Shown here piece by piece: positions 50,448-62,297 of a stretch of 64,000 bases of DNA. The notes under the pieces were generated by a model. The model was not told the DNA's origin, did not search any database, and worked only from the letters and a program-made list of their open reading frames with translations. Both the position numbers and the translations under genes were made by a program. Source of the stretch: Flavobacteriaceae bacterium. Lineage in GTDB: Bacteria; Bacteroidota; Bacteroidia; Flavobacteriales; Flavobacteriaceae. Location: positions 1-64,000 of the forward strand of contig PKDQ01000020.1 in NCBI GenBank assembly GCA_002862645.1, written 5' to 3'. Positions within the stretch are counted from its first letter, which is position 1. The number at the start of each line of letters is the position of its first letter.

Positions 50448-50899
50448 TTGGTGTGTTTCGCTAACCAATTGCTGCAACAATCGTGCAGGAGTTCATAAAC
50501 ATGGGCAAAACCATCAGCTTCGCCGTAGTAGGGATCTGGAATACGGTAAGCCTCCACCTCGCTTGCGGAGGTAATAAGCGCAATTTTATGGCGTTGTGTT
50601 TCTGAAGTACAGAGGGCTAGGGCATTGGAAAGGTTTTCTTCATCCATGACCAATATGTGGTCAAAAGCATCTATGTCCGCAGGGGTTAGTTGTCGTGCTT
50701 GTTGGGTGCTGATATCAATATTGTACAGGGCTGCAATGGCAATACTCCGATGATCTGGTGCTGCGCCTACGTGGTAGTTGGCCGTACCTGCAGAGTCTAT
50801 AAGAAAATCAGTATCGTTTGTGAGTTTCCGCATGATGCCTTCGGCTAGTGGTGAGCGGCAAATATTACCCAAACACACCATAAGCACCTTGGTTGCCAT
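50444..50899 (-). CDS. Low-molecular-weight protein-tyrosine phosphatase
   Basis: 151 residues. The phosphate loop C9-LGNIC-R15 (CX5R) is in 'VLMVCLGNICRSPLAEGIM' and the general-acid Asp in 'RIPDPYYGEADGFAHVY'. Such cytosolic enzymes dephosphorylate tyrosine or arginine kinases and other phosphoproteins; the substrate is unknown. It lies three bases downstream of dnaA and upstream of the RsmI-like gene, forming an operon that recurs in Flavobacteriia. Confidence 0.94.
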   Translation of the reverse strand: MATKVLMVCLGNICRSPLAEGIMRKLTNDTDFLIDSAGTANYHVGAAPDHRSIAIAALYNIDISTQQARQLTPADIDAFDHILVMDEENLSNALALCTSETQRHKIALITSASEVEAYRIPDPYYGEADGFAHVYELLHDCCSNWLAKHTK

Positions 50900-50902
50900 G
50901 TC

Positions 50903-52330
50903 TTAGTTGGAAAGTTTCTTATTTAGATCGTCCACATATTTGCGGAACTGCTTATCTGTGAATGCGAGGTTGTCAACAGTTTTGCAGGCGTGAAGCACTG
51001 TGGCATGGTCGCGATGTCCAATTTTAGAACCAATACTTGCTAGTGAAGCCTTGGTCATTTTTTTGGCAAAGAACATGGCCAATTGTCTTGCTTGTACAAT
51101 ATGGCGTTTTCGTGTTTTAGATTGTAGTGTGGTGACGTCCATTTGGAAGTATTCAGAAACCACTTTTTGAATATGGTCGATAGATACTTCTCGTTTTGTA
51201 TTGCGTACAAACTTTTCAACAATCTGTCTGGCAAGTTCGAGCGTAATTTCTTTTCTGTTAAAAGATGCCTGAGCGATTAGGGATATAATGGCCCCTTCAA
51301 GTTCACGCACATTTGTCTTAACAGATTTGGCAACAAAATCGATAATTTCATCTTGCATTTCAACGCCGTCACGGTACAGTTTGTTTGTGAGAATAGAAAC
51401 GCGTGTTTCGTAGTCTGGACGTTGTAGTTCGGCAGAGAGTCCCCACTTGAAACGCGATAGCAATCGTTGCTCAATGTCTTGCATGTCTACTGGTGCCTTA
51501 TCGGAAGTCAAGATAACTTGCTTGCCATTTTGGTGTAGGTGATTGAAAATATGGAAGAATACGTCTTGAGTACCTGTTTTTCCAGAAAAGAATTGAACGT
51601 CATCAATAATAAGAACATCCATAACTTGGTAAAAGTGTATAAAATCGTTTCTTGTGTTTTTCTTAACGGCTTCTATGTATTGTTGTGTGAATTTCTCTGC
51701 AGAAATATATAAAACAGTCTTTTCTGGGTATTTACTTTTAACGTCAACGCCTATGGCATGAACAAGGTGGGTTTTACCAAGGCCTACTCCGCCAAAAATG
51801 AGTAGCGGGTTGAAAGAGGTTCCGCCGGGCTTATTGGCTACGGCAATACCAGCTGACCTAGCAAGTCGGTTTGCATCTCCTTCTAAAAAGTTTTCAAAAT
51901 TGTAACTCGGGTTTAGTTGCGATTCAACTTTAAGATTTCGTATTCCAGGAATTACAAAAGGATTTTTTAGCTCAGCGCTTTGGGTTTGCAAAGGCGCTAC
52001 AACGTTTTGTACTTTGATACGTCCTTTGTTTTGGCTTGGGATACTTTCTGTAAATGCTTGCTTGCTGCCAAATGTATTTTCCATTCGGATGACATAAACA
52101 AGTCTGGCGCTTGGGCCAAGTTCTTTTGTGAGGGCTACTTTTAGAATCTCAATGTAGTGTTCTTCTAGCCACTCATAGAAAAATTTACTCGGAACTTCAA
52201 CACTTAGGGCGTCGCCGTTTAGCTTCAAAGGTTTTATGGGATCAAACCAAGTTTTAAAAGCTTGGTTGTGAATATTGTCCTTCACAAAATTTAGACAATT
52301 ACCCCAAACGCTATGAGCGGTTTTTTGCAT
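50903..52330 (-). CDS. dnaA: Chromosomal replication initiator DnaA
   Basis: 475 residues. Domain I (about 1-90, 'WGNCLNFVKDNIHNQAFKTWFDPIKPL'), a linker, the AAA+ domain with Walker A 'LLIFGGVGLGKTHLVHAIG' and Walker B 'DVLIIDDVQFFSGK', and the domain IV DNA-binding motif 'RKRHIVQARQLAMFFAKKM...IGSKIGHRDHATVLHACKTV'. It opens oriC. The 195-base region upstream is AT-rich but no clear TTATNCACA boxes were seen, so the origin may lie elsewhere. First gene of the dnaA-phosphatase-methyltransferase operon. Confidence 0.98.
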   Translation of the reverse strand: MQKTAHSVWGNCLNFVKDNIHNQAFKTWFDPIKPLKLNGDALSVEVPSKFFYEWLEEHYIEILKVALTKELGPSARLVYVIRMENTFGSKQAFTESIPSQNKGRIKVQNVVAPLQTQSAELKNPFVIPGIRNLKVESQLNPSYNFENFLEGDANRLARSAGIAVANKPGGTSFNPLLIFGGVGLGKTHLVHAIGVDVKSKYPEKTVLYISAEKFTQQYIEAVKKNTRNDFIHFYQVMDVLIIDDVQFFSGKTGTQDVFFHIFNHLHQNGKQVILTSDKAPVDMQDIEQRLLSRFKWGLSAELQRPDYETRVSILTNKLYRDGVEMQDEIIDFVAKSVKTNVRELEGAIISLIAQASFNRKEITLELARQIVEKFVRNTKREVSIDHIQKVVSEYFQMDVTTLQSKTRKRHIVQARQLAMFFAKKMTKASLASIGSKIGHRDHATVLHACKTVDNLAFTDKQFRKYVDDLNKKLSN

Positions 52331-52525
52331 TTTTATTATTGATTGAAACGTTTTTTTGTAACAATTAATGTATAAAATTTGGGGATTTTTAGTGGTTTAA
52401 TTGTACAGCACAAATATGTATTTAATTTTTTTTAAAAAAAAGTGTTATTCCTATTGAATTTTTAGAAAGTTTTACGCATATTATGGGCTCGTCGAGAAGC
52501 TTTTTTTTGACATTAACCCCTTACA

Positions 52526-52933
52526 ATGAGTAAGAAAAATATTACAATTTTATGCAATGTTCATTATCATCAGGTAGATCAAATGGGTGTTATGCATCAC
52601 TCACAATACGTTTACGCTTTAGAGCAATCCAGAATTGAATGGTTGCTTAATCAAGGGATTAGTTATGGCAACCTGGAGAAGAAAGGTATTTTGCTTCCTG
52701 TGGTCGACATTGCCATACAATATAAGAAGCCACTACATTTTGAGGACTCGTATCTTGTTCACGCAACTTTAAACGAATTAAACGGATATTATGTTGATTT
52801 TTCCTATGTGATTGAAAATCAGCAAAAAAATTGTATCGCTACGGCAACAACGCGTTTGGTTTTTGTTGATGGGCAAAGTCGACGTGCTATGAAATGTCCC
52901 GATTTCTTACAGAATGCCTTTCATTCCGAATAA
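52526..52933 (+). CDS. Hotdog-fold acyl-CoA thioesterase (YbgC/4HBT-like)
   Basis: 135 residues. 'VHYHQVDQMGVMHHSQYVYALEQSRIEWLLNQGI' contains the active-site Asp and G-x-x-(H/Y) pattern of the YbgC/4-hydroxybenzoyl-CoA thioesterase group; 'YKKPLHFEDSYLVHATLNEL' follows. It hydrolyses acyl-CoA thioesters; YbgC in E. coli works with the Tol-Pal complex. Monocistronic and divergent from dnaA. Its last 47 bases overlap the ribD gene on the other strand. Confidence 0.88.
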   Translation: MSKKNITILCNVHYHQVDQMGVMHHSQYVYALEQSRIEWLLNQGISYGNLEKKGILLPVVDIAIQYKKPLHFEDSYLVHATLNELNGYYVDFSYVIENQQKNCIATATTRLVFVDGQSRRAMKCPDFLQNAFHSE

Positions 52934-53951
52934 TTTGTAGGACATCTCCTACAATTCTTTTTGACGTTTTTTTTCCCTCGGGTATAGGTGGGGCTTTGAC
53001 GCCTTTTTTCATACATTTCTTTGCTTTAATCACCCGACATTCATCCCACAAATCGGTTGATAAAAATCCTTGAAGTGTTGTCGCGCCGCCCTCAACCAAT
53101 ATAGATTGTATAGCATGGTCCATGCACCAATGGATTAAGTCCTCTAAGATTTCAGATGTTGAAACCGTAACCCAGTGTAGGTTCCCTTCTACGTTATTGC
53201 GATTGTTGTTGAAAATTACTGTTTTTGCATCCCCATTGAAAACTTGTGCATTTTTCTTTAGGCTATTGTTGGGGTCAATGATCAGCCGAATGGGATGGGT
53301 GCCTGCCCATTTCCTTGTCGTTAATAGGGGGTTGTCATCAGCCACTGTTTTTCTACCCACTAATATGGCGTGTTCCTCAGCCCGCCAACGGTGTACCAGT
53401 TGTTGACTGTCGGCATCACTAATCCAGTACACTTTTCCTTTGTTGTCGCATTCAGGTGCAATATAGCCATCAGCCGTTTGTGCCCACTTCAATATAATGT
53501 AAGGACGCTTTTTTGTGTGGAAACAATAAAAACGCTTGTTTAATTCCACACAGGCTTCTTTAAGTACGCCGCTGATTACCTCAACACCTGCAGCTTTAAG
53601 GGCCCCAATACCACGTCCTGAAACTTTTGGATTGGGATCCGAAGCGCCTATGACTACTTTTTTTATGCCCTTTGCTAAAACCAAATCACAACATGGGGGT
53701 GTTTTGCCATGATGGGAACAGGGTTCAAGGTTAACATATAAAGTAGCGCCAACGAGTGCTTTTGGAGACAGCTTTGCCAATGCGTTCACTTCGGCGTGTG
53801 CCTTCCCGGACTTTTGATGCCATCCTTCTCCTATAATTTTCCCTTCCTTAACGACTACTGCGCCCACCATAGGATTGGGGTAGGTGTGCCCAAAACTCTT
53901 TTGAGCTAGGACTAAACAACGGAGCATAAAAATATCGTGGGTTGGATGCAA
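52887..53951 (-). CDS. ribD: Bifunctional riboflavin deaminase-reductase RibD
   Basis: 354 residues from TTG 53951; ATG 53927 is an alternative, and a promoter-like TATTTTTG just upstream supports a late start. The N-terminal deaminase has the zinc motif 'GKAHAEVNAL' and 'NLEPCSHHGKTPPC'; the C-terminal reductase includes 'RPYIILKWAQTADGYIA' and 'ILVEGGATTLQGFL'. Two successive riboflavin-pathway steps. The coding end runs 47 bases into the converging thioesterase, with a short tail (RNERHSVRNRDIS) that may be an extension after loss of an earlier stop. Confidence 0.94.
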   Translation of the reverse strand: MHPTHDIFMLRCLVLAQKSFGHTYPNPMVGAVVVKEGKIIGEGWHQKSGKAHAEVNALAKLSPKALVGATLYVNLEPCSHHGKTPPCCDLVLAKGIKKVVIGASDPNPKVSGRGIGALKAAGVEVISGVLKEACVELNKRFYCFHTKKRPYIILKWAQTADGYIAPECDNKGKVYWISDADSQQLVHRWRAEEHAILVGRKTVADDNPLLTTRKWAGTHPIRLIIDPNNSLKKNAQVFNGDAKTVIFNNNRNNVEGNLHWVTVSTSEILEDLIHWCMDHAIQSILVEGGATTLQGFLSTDLWDECRVIKAKKCMKKGVKAPPIPEGKKTSKRIVGDVLQIIRNERHSVRNRDIS

Positions 53952-54023
53952 CGGGAATGTGTATTTTAGCAAAAATATCAAATATCTCCTTGCAAAGCCG
54001 ATTTCATTTACAATAGACCCAAG

Positions 54024-56866
<2,843 letters not shown>

Positions 56867-56941
56867 AGTTGTGTTTGTAACAAACCGTTAGTTTTTTATA
56901 ATATATTGCTATAGTCATGCAGCCACCTCTTACGAAAACAC

Positions 56942-56949
56942 TACTTTTG
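56942..56949 (+). promoter_or_regulatory. -7 element upstream of the DUF6913 gene
   Basis: TACTTTTG matches TAnnTTTG and ends five bases before ATG 56955, suggesting a very short or absent leader. The -33 region is not convincing. Confidence 0.4.
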
Positions 56950-56954
56950 CAACG

Positions 56955-57461
56955 ATGAATTTTTTCGCCAAACGTACCGTAAAGCAGCAGCTCAGTATGC
57001 TTGAAAACAGGGTAGGAGTCAAGCCTTCTACTGTGCGTCGTATGGTTTTTATTCACGATATAGAATTAGATATCACAGAAGCGCAATTTACAGAAATGGT
57101 TGATTTTTTTTCACCAGAATTTGAAAATGTTGAACGGGTTCATTTTCACTTAAATGCGAAGATGCTAGAAGGTTTACCCAAGCCTCATCTACAACCCAAA
57201 AGTTTGGACTGTCGTGGTAGGATAGCGGAAGCAGACTTATCATTTGTCTTATCACAACACTATGATATTGCCGTTCATTTTATGCAACAAAGTACGCTTT
57301 CGTTGGCCTCTTTTTCTGCACAACTCAATGCTTCGTTTCGTATAGGTCCGTCCTGTATGGACAATAGATTGAATGATTTGGTACTGCCCACACGTTTAGA
57401 TTTTGGTGGGTTTTTACACGACCTTAAAACATATTACAATAAAATAAAGTCTCATGCATGA
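56955..57461 (+). CDS. DUF6913 family protein
   Basis: 168 residues. Uncharacterised; 'RIGPSCMDNRLNDLVLP' near the C-terminus and 'LDCRGRIAEADLSFVLSQHYDIAVHFM' match the DUF6913 family found in Flavobacteriia next to dapA. It overlaps the dapA start by eight bases, so it is co-transcribed with it. No signal peptide. The basic N-terminus and lack of known motifs give no function. Confidence 0.8.
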   Translation: MNFFAKRTVKQQLSMLENRVGVKPSTVRRMVFIHDIELDITEAQFTEMVDFFSPEFENVERVHFHLNAKMLEGLPKPHLQPKSLDCRGRIAEADLSFVLSQHYDIAVHFMQQSTLSLASFSAQLNASFRIGPSCMDNRLNDLVLPTRLDFGGFLHDLKTYYNKIKSHA

Positions 57462-58338
57462 GCTAACAATTAAATCTACTGGAGTAGCCGTGATTACTCC
57501 TTTTGATGCAGACGGTGCTGTAGATCATGATGCACTTGGACGTATCATTCATTTTTTGATTGATAGCGGCATTAATTTTCTTGTTGCCTTGGGCACTACA
57601 GGCGAATCAGTTACGCTTACGCATGAAGAAAAACAGGCTGTTTTTGCCACTTTTGTTCGTGAAAATAACCAACGCGTTCCGCTTATTATGGGTGTTGGTG
57701 GCAATTGTACGCGTTCGCTTGTCGAAAGCTTTCAGTCTCTTGATACTAAGGGCTTTGACTCCATACTATCCGTTACACCTTATTATAACCGCCCTAGCCA
57801 AGAAGGTTTGTATCAACACTATATGGCATTGGATGCGGTTACACCCTTACCCACATTAATGTATAATGTTCCAGGAAGAACAGGCGTCAACATGACTGCT
57901 GAGACCACAGTGCGTATTGCTTACGATGCAAACCATATTGTAGGTGTTAAGGATGCCGGTGCCGATATGGAGCAAGGTGCTGCCATTATAGCGCAAGCGC
58001 CAAAAGATTTCTTGGTTTTTTCTGGAGATGATGAAACCGCAATTCCTTTAACCCTTTTAGGTGGTGATGGCGTTATTTCTGTTATAGCCGGTGGCTTTCC
58101 AAAAACATTTAAACAAGGTATGGATGCTGCTTTGAGCAAAAATGAAGCAGAAGCAAATCAAATAAATCAGCTATTCAAACCTGTTATAGATCTGCTATAC
58201 CAAGAGGGAAATCCTGTAGGGATTAAGGCTGTTTCTCAATTGTTAGGACTTTGTGAAGCCAATTTGAGGCTTCCCTTAGTCAGTCCCTCTGATGCACTTT
58301 TAGCAGCCTTAACGCCTTATGTAAATAAGCTTAATTAA
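57454..58338 (+). CDS. dapA: 4-hydroxy-tetrahydrodipicolinate synthase
   Basis: 294 residues. It condenses pyruvate with aspartate semialdehyde in the lysine/DAP pathway. The catalytic Lys K166 ('VGVKDAGADM'), Y137 ('MYNVPGRTGV') and the GTTGE loop (47-51) are intact. It overlaps the DUF6913 gene by eight bases upstream and the PagL-like gene by eight bases at the converging end. Confidence 0.97.
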   Translation: MHELTIKSTGVAVITPFDADGAVDHDALGRIIHFLIDSGINFLVALGTTGESVTLTHEEKQAVFATFVRENNQRVPLIMGVGGNCTRSLVESFQSLDTKGFDSILSVTPYYNRPSQEGLYQHYMALDAVTPLPTLMYNVPGRTGVNMTAETTVRIAYDANHIVGVKDAGADMEQGAAIIAQAPKDFLVFSGDDETAIPLTLLGGDGVISVIAGGFPKTFKQGMDAALSKNEAEANQINQLFKPVIDLLYQEGNPVGIKAVSQLLGLCEANLRLPLVSPSDALLAALTPYVNKLN

Positions 58339-58963
58339 ATACCAATCCCAGTCTTAGCCCAATGGAATTGTGACCAGAATTTGGAAACCTCAAATTGGCA
58401 TTGGACTCATGTCGTAACACAAGCATACTGTTAATCCAGAAGTGCTTATTGTATTGAATCTTAATGCCAAAGCCAATATTATCTGAAAAGGCAAAGCCAG
58501 CAGCCAAACGTTCTGTAAGTTTTGAAGTCCACATTGGACCTATGGAACCGTATACGAATACAGCTATTTTGGGATTTAAAAACCAGTTTAATGTTATACC
58601 TAAATGGGCTGACAATTGGTGAATGTTTTTTTCCGTCATTGCGTATTCTTGAAAATCAGCTGGAAAATCATCAAATAAAGATGTTGTAGTGAACCATTTG
58701 TTAAGGAGTTGGTGTTTTGAAAAATAATAACCCAATTCACTCAAGATATCTAGCTTAAAACTACCTAGCTGAAATTGCTGTAGCCTTAGGTGACCTAAAA
58801 TATGATGTTGGGTAAGTATGTAATCTTCGTTATCAAATGGGAAAGCTTGCTGGCTGGAATATCCAATATGTATTCCCCAATCGGTTGGGCTTGGTACTTC
58901 TTGTGCTGCGACGATATGAAAAGTTGATAGGATAAAAAGTGCCCGAAAATAAGAAATGTGCAT
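58331..58963 (-). CDS. PagL-like outer-membrane protein (acyloxyacyl hydrolase family) with altered catalytic residue
   Basis: 210 residues. A signal peptide ends near VAA/Q (20-21), followed by an eight-strand beta barrel. The hallmark near the C-terminus, H185-E-S187-N188 ('LRHESNANLRFPNSGHNSIG'), resembles the lipid A 3-O-deacylase PagL catalytic His-Ser pair. Fourteen residues after the His, where P. aeruginosa PagL has Glu, this protein has Asn199. Either the Glu is supplied by another residue or the enzyme has lost or changed activity. It starts 40 bases from the divergent bamD gene. Confidence 0.78.
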   Translation of the reverse strand: MHISYFRALFILSTFHIVAAQEVPSPTDWGIHIGYSSQQAFPFDNEDYILTQHHILGHLRLQQFQLGSFKLDILSELGYYFSKHQLLNKWFTTTSLFDDFPADFQEYAMTEKNIHQLSAHLGITLNWFLNPKIAVFVYGSIGPMWTSKLTERLAAGFAFSDNIGFGIKIQYNKHFWINSMLVLRHESNANLRFPNSGHNSIGLRLGLVFN

Positions 58964-59002
58964 GCGTTTTGTATGTAAAACGTTTTAGTTAAATTAGCAG
59001 CT

Positions 59003-59803
59003 ATGAAATTACCAAAATATTTAGTTGTAATCCTACTTTTTTTTGTGGTGGGTTGTAGTGATTATCAAAAAGCACTTAAAGCCCAAGACCCAGGTTTAAA
59101 AATCAAACTCTCACAATCGCTCTACGAGCAAGGTAAATACCGCAAAGCAGCACAGCTTTATGAACAGCTAAAAACACTTTACAGAGGGAAGCCACAGGCA
59201 GAGCGCATCGTCTTTTTTTACGCAAACACCTTGTTGGAAACCAAAAATTACATTTTGGCAGCCTATGAATTTGAAACGTTTGTGAAGGCCTTCCCCAAAA
59301 GCCAAAAAGTAGATGAAGCGTATTTTCTAATGGCGCATGCATACTACATGGTCTCGCCAAACTATAGTTTAGATCAAACGGATACTTACGAGGCTTTGGA
59401 CAAACTCCAAGAGTTTATTAACCGTTATCCAGAGAGTGAGCGCATGGAACGCGCCAATGCTATGGTACAAGAACTACGTATCAAGACCGAAAAGAAAGGT
59501 TTTGAGAATGCCAAACAATACAACACCATACGCGATTATAAAGCTGCGATGAAAGCGTTGGACAACTTTATTGCTGATAATCCAGGCACATCATTTCGTG
59601 AAGCGGCACTTTTTGTTCAGTTCTCTGCAGTAAGCACATTGGCCATCAATAGTGTTACTTATAAAAAAGAAGATAGGCTTAAAGACGCCAAATCCAAATT
59701 TAAAAACTTCGAACGTTTGTACCCAGATTCAACGCATATGAAGGATGCACAAAAACTCTTGAAAGATATTGAGAAAGAAATCCTTACTTTTGCATCCAAT
59801 TAA
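59003..59803 (+). CDS. bamD: Outer membrane assembly lipoprotein BamD
   Basis: 266 residues. Lipobox VVGC with C18. TPR-like repeats: 'SLYEQGKYRKAAQLYEQLKTLYRGKPQAERIVFFYANTLLETKNYILAAYEFETFVKAFPKSQKVDEAYFLMAHAYY' is the YfiO/BamD pattern. It is an essential part of the BAM complex that inserts outer-membrane barrels. First gene of a run bamD-rpoZ-coaBC-DUF4835. Confidence 0.93.
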   Translation: MKLPKYLVVILLFFVVGCSDYQKALKAQDPGLKIKLSQSLYEQGKYRKAAQLYEQLKTLYRGKPQAERIVFFYANTLLETKNYILAAYEFETFVKAFPKSQKVDEAYFLMAHAYYMVSPNYSLDQTDTYEALDKLQEFINRYPESERMERANAMVQELRIKTEKKGFENAKQYNTIRDYKAAMKALDNFIADNPGTSFREAALFVQFSAVSTLAINSVTYKKEDRLKDAKSKFKNFERLYPDSTHMKDAQKLLKDIEKEILTFASN

Positions 59804-59812
59804 ATTTTTCGC

Positions 59813-60142
59813 ATGGACCTAAAAAGCACACAAGCCGCTGTTACTTCAAAAACCTATGACCGCAACGAATTAGATGCGTCAACCGGCAATATCTATGAAA
59901 GTATTTCAATCATGGCAAGACGCGCCGTGCAAATCAATGAAGATATCAAGACAGAGTTGTTCGAGAAATTGGAGGAATTTGCTACGCCAACAGAAAATTT
60001 AGAGGAAATTTTCGAAAACAAAGAACAGATTGAAGTTTCTAAGTTTTACGAAAAGCTTCCAAAGCCACACGCAATTGCTATTGCGCAATGGCTTCAAGAA
60101 AAAATTTATTACCGTCATACTGACGCTGACGCAAGCGAATAG
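59813..60142 (+). CDS. rpoZ: RNA polymerase omega subunit (Rpb6/RpoZ family)
   Basis: 109 residues. 'TYDRNELDASTGNIYESISIMARRAVQINEDIKTELFEKLEEFA' matches the Bacteroidota omega subunit with its Rpb6-like core. It helps assemble the beta' subunit. Nine bases follow the bamD stop and two precede coaBC; the rpoZ-coaBC pair is widely conserved. Confidence 0.92.
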   Translation: MDLKSTQAAVTSKTYDRNELDASTGNIYESISIMARRAVQINEDIKTELFEKLEEFATPTENLEEIFENKEQIEVSKFYEKLPKPHAIAIAQWLQEKIYYRHTDADASE

Positions 60143-60144
60143 TC

Positions 60145-61359
60145 ATGTCTATCTTGCATGACAAGCGAATCCTACTCGGAATTTCGGGGAGTATAGCGGC
60201 CTATAAAACGCCGAATATCGCCCGATTGCTAGTCAAAGCAGGAGCTAATGTTCAGGTTGTCATGACCGAGGCAGCTAAGGGATTTGTTACCCCCCTTACG
60301 CTATCTACCCTTACAGATCGTGAAGTACTGACTTCTTTTACCCAAGAAGACAACGACAATGCCGTATGGAATAACCACGTTTCCCTAGGTCTTTGGGCAG
60401 ATGTAATGCTCGTAGCACCTGCCTCTGCCAACACCCTTGCTAAAATGGCAACAGCAGCAGCAGACAATTTGCTTTTGGCAACGTATTTATCGGTAAAATG
60501 CCCCGTATTTTTTGCACCTGCAATGGATTTGGACATGCACAAGCACCCTGCTAATCAAGAAAATATCAATCGGTTGGTTGCCAATGGCAACAGGCTAATA
60601 CCCGCTACTTCTGGCCCCTTGGCGAGTGGTTTGGAAGGTGAGGGGCGAATGGAAGAGCCCGAGCAAATAGTGGCCACACTGGAAGCGTATTTTAAGTCAA
60701 CATCGCCACTTTCTGCCAAAAAAATTGTCATTACTGCGGGTCCAACATACGAACCCATAGATCCTGTGCGTTTTATTGGTAATCACTCATCAGGAAAAAT
60801 GGGATATGCCTTAGCCAATGCCGCCGCTCAACAAGGGGCTGATGTTACCTTAATTAGCGGGCCCACCGCTGGAAATACTACGCACCCCAATGTTTCGGTA
60901 GTTCCTGTAACCACAGCTGTGGAGATGTTAGCTGCCTGCATGGATGTTTACAACAACTCCAATGCGCTTATTATGGCTGCTGCTGTTGCAGACTTCCAAC
61001 CAATAGAACAGGCACAACAAAAAATTAAAAAGCAAGCGGGTATTCCTTCGTTGTCTTTAACGCCAACACCGGATATACTTTCAAAACTTGGGGAGGCGAA
61101 AAAGAACCAAATTTTGATAGGTTTTGCCCTTGAAACCCAAGATGCCCTGGCAAATGCCCAGAAAAAATTAGCGCGTAAGTACCTAGATGCCATTGTTGTC
61201 AATTCACTTGCAGATGATGGCGCAGGCTTTGGTCATGATACCAACAAGATTTCTTTTTTACAAGTTAATAAAGAAGCGGTACATTACACGCTTAAATCCA
61301 AACAAGAAGTTGCTTTGGATGTGATAGGTCACCTAAAAAATATGTTTGATGAATCTTAA
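60145..61359 (+). CDS. coaBC: Bifunctional phosphopantothenoylcysteine decarboxylase / phosphopantothenate-cysteine ligase
   Basis: 404 residues, coenzyme A synthesis. The N-terminal CoaC flavoprotein domain: 'ILLGISGSIAAYKTPNIARLLVKAGANVQVVMTEAA', 'APASANTLAKMATAAADNLL' and 'APAMDLDMHKHPANQEN'. The C-terminal CoaB ligase domain: 'ITAGPTYEPIDPVRFIGNHSSGKMGYALANAAAQQGADVTLISGPT' and 'NSLADDGAGFGHDTNKISFL'. Full length. Overlaps the next gene by 11 bases. Confidence 0.97.
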   Translation: MSILHDKRILLGISGSIAAYKTPNIARLLVKAGANVQVVMTEAAKGFVTPLTLSTLTDREVLTSFTQEDNDNAVWNNHVSLGLWADVMLVAPASANTLAKMATAAADNLLLATYLSVKCPVFFAPAMDLDMHKHPANQENINRLVANGNRLIPATSGPLASGLEGEGRMEEPEQIVATLEAYFKSTSPLSAKKIVITAGPTYEPIDPVRFIGNHSSGKMGYALANAAAQQGADVTLISGPTAGNTTHPNVSVVPVTTAVEMLAACMDVYNNSNALIMAAAVADFQPIEQAQQKIKKQAGIPSLSLTPTPDILSKLGEAKKNQILIGFALETQDALANAQKKLARKYLDAIVVNSLADDGAGFGHDTNKISFLQVNKEAVHYTLKSKQEVALDVIGHLKNMFDES

Positions 61360-62236
61360 AACCTTATTTGTTGTTTTTTTCTTCGTTATGCTTTCATGGG
61401 CGCAATCGGTGCGTGTGATACTTAATGTTAATACCGATTTGGTTGATCAAACCAATATCAATCCAGTCAAAACACTTGAGAAAGCTGCACAAGATTTTCT
61501 CAACAATACCAAATGGACGTCAAATCGCGAATTAAATACCGCTGCGATTACCATAGAAATGCTACTTACCATTTCCAGTGTCAACAACAATTCCTATTCG
61601 GGTAGCCTGCAAGTGCAATCGGGACGTTTGGTATACAACACCAATTACAACTCTCCATTGGTAAATTTTTTCGACGAATCATTTAGCTTTACGTATCAAG
61701 AATTTCAGCCTTTTTATTACGATGCGAACCGTTTCAATAACAACCTTATTTCGTTGATGTCTTACTATATAAATATTGTCATTGGCATGGAGCTGGATAG
61801 CTTTTCCCCTTTGGGTGGCACACCTTATTTTGAACGCGCACGCACTATTGCCAATGCTGCACAAGCAAGTAGTGCGCAGGGATGGCAAGCCAATCAGGGT
61901 CAGAATGGGCGATATGATATTATAGATGCCCTGTCTTCAACTGCTTTTAACGACTTTAGAAATCTAATATACACCTACCATAGGAACGGTTTGGATATCA
62001 TGACTGAGACTCCCTCAGAAGCTAAGGAAACCATAGCTGCGCAATTGGTTACCCTAGAAAACCTTTTGCGTCGACAGCCAAATGCATATTTAATTCAATC
62101 TTTTTTTGATGCCAAAGCTGAAGAAATTAGTCAACTTTTTAGCGACGGCCCTGAAGTTGAGACCAAGGCACTGCTTCGGTTTTTAAATCGCTTTGTACCC
62201 AGCATGTCTGGCTACTGGAGTACTATCACGCGTTAA
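61349..62236 (+). CDS. DUF4835 family exported protein
   Basis: 295 residues from ATG 61349. Signal peptide 'LFVVFFFVMLSWAQS' cleaved near residue 18. The remainder matches the DUF4835 pattern ('KTLEKAAQDFLNNTKWT', 'YSGSLQVQSGRLVYNTNYNSPLVNF', 'MSYYINIVIGMELDSFSPLGGTPYFERARTIANAAQ'). This family is specific to Bacteroidota, always next to coaBC and recN, with unknown role in the periplasm or outer membrane. Confidence 0.87.
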   Translation: MNLKTLFVVFFFVMLSWAQSVRVILNVNTDLVDQTNINPVKTLEKAAQDFLNNTKWTSNRELNTAAITIEMLLTISSVNNNSYSGSLQVQSGRLVYNTNYNSPLVNFFDESFSFTYQEFQPFYYDANRFNNNLISLMSYYINIVIGMELDSFSPLGGTPYFERARTIANAAQASSAQGWQANQGQNGRYDIIDALSSTAFNDFRNLIYTYHRNGLDIMTETPSEAKETIAAQLVTLENLLRRQPNAYLIQSFFDAKAEEISQLFSDGPEVETKALLRFLNRFVPSMSGYWSTITR

Positions 62237-62268
62237 TAACTTCATATTTTAAAGTGACATAAACGCAT

Positions 62269-62276
62269 TATATTTG
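62269..62276 (+). promoter_or_regulatory. -7 element of the recN promoter
   Basis: TATATTTG (TAnnTTTG), 21 bases before the GTG start of recN. No strong TTG at the -33 distance. Confidence 0.45.
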
Positions 62277-62297
62277 AAATAACGACAATATACAGCT

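Noticed and set aside
52331-52525. Origin of replication beside dnaA
   Set aside because: The region is AT-rich but shows no TTATNCACA-type DnaA boxes; dnaN and other origin-associated genes are not adjacent.
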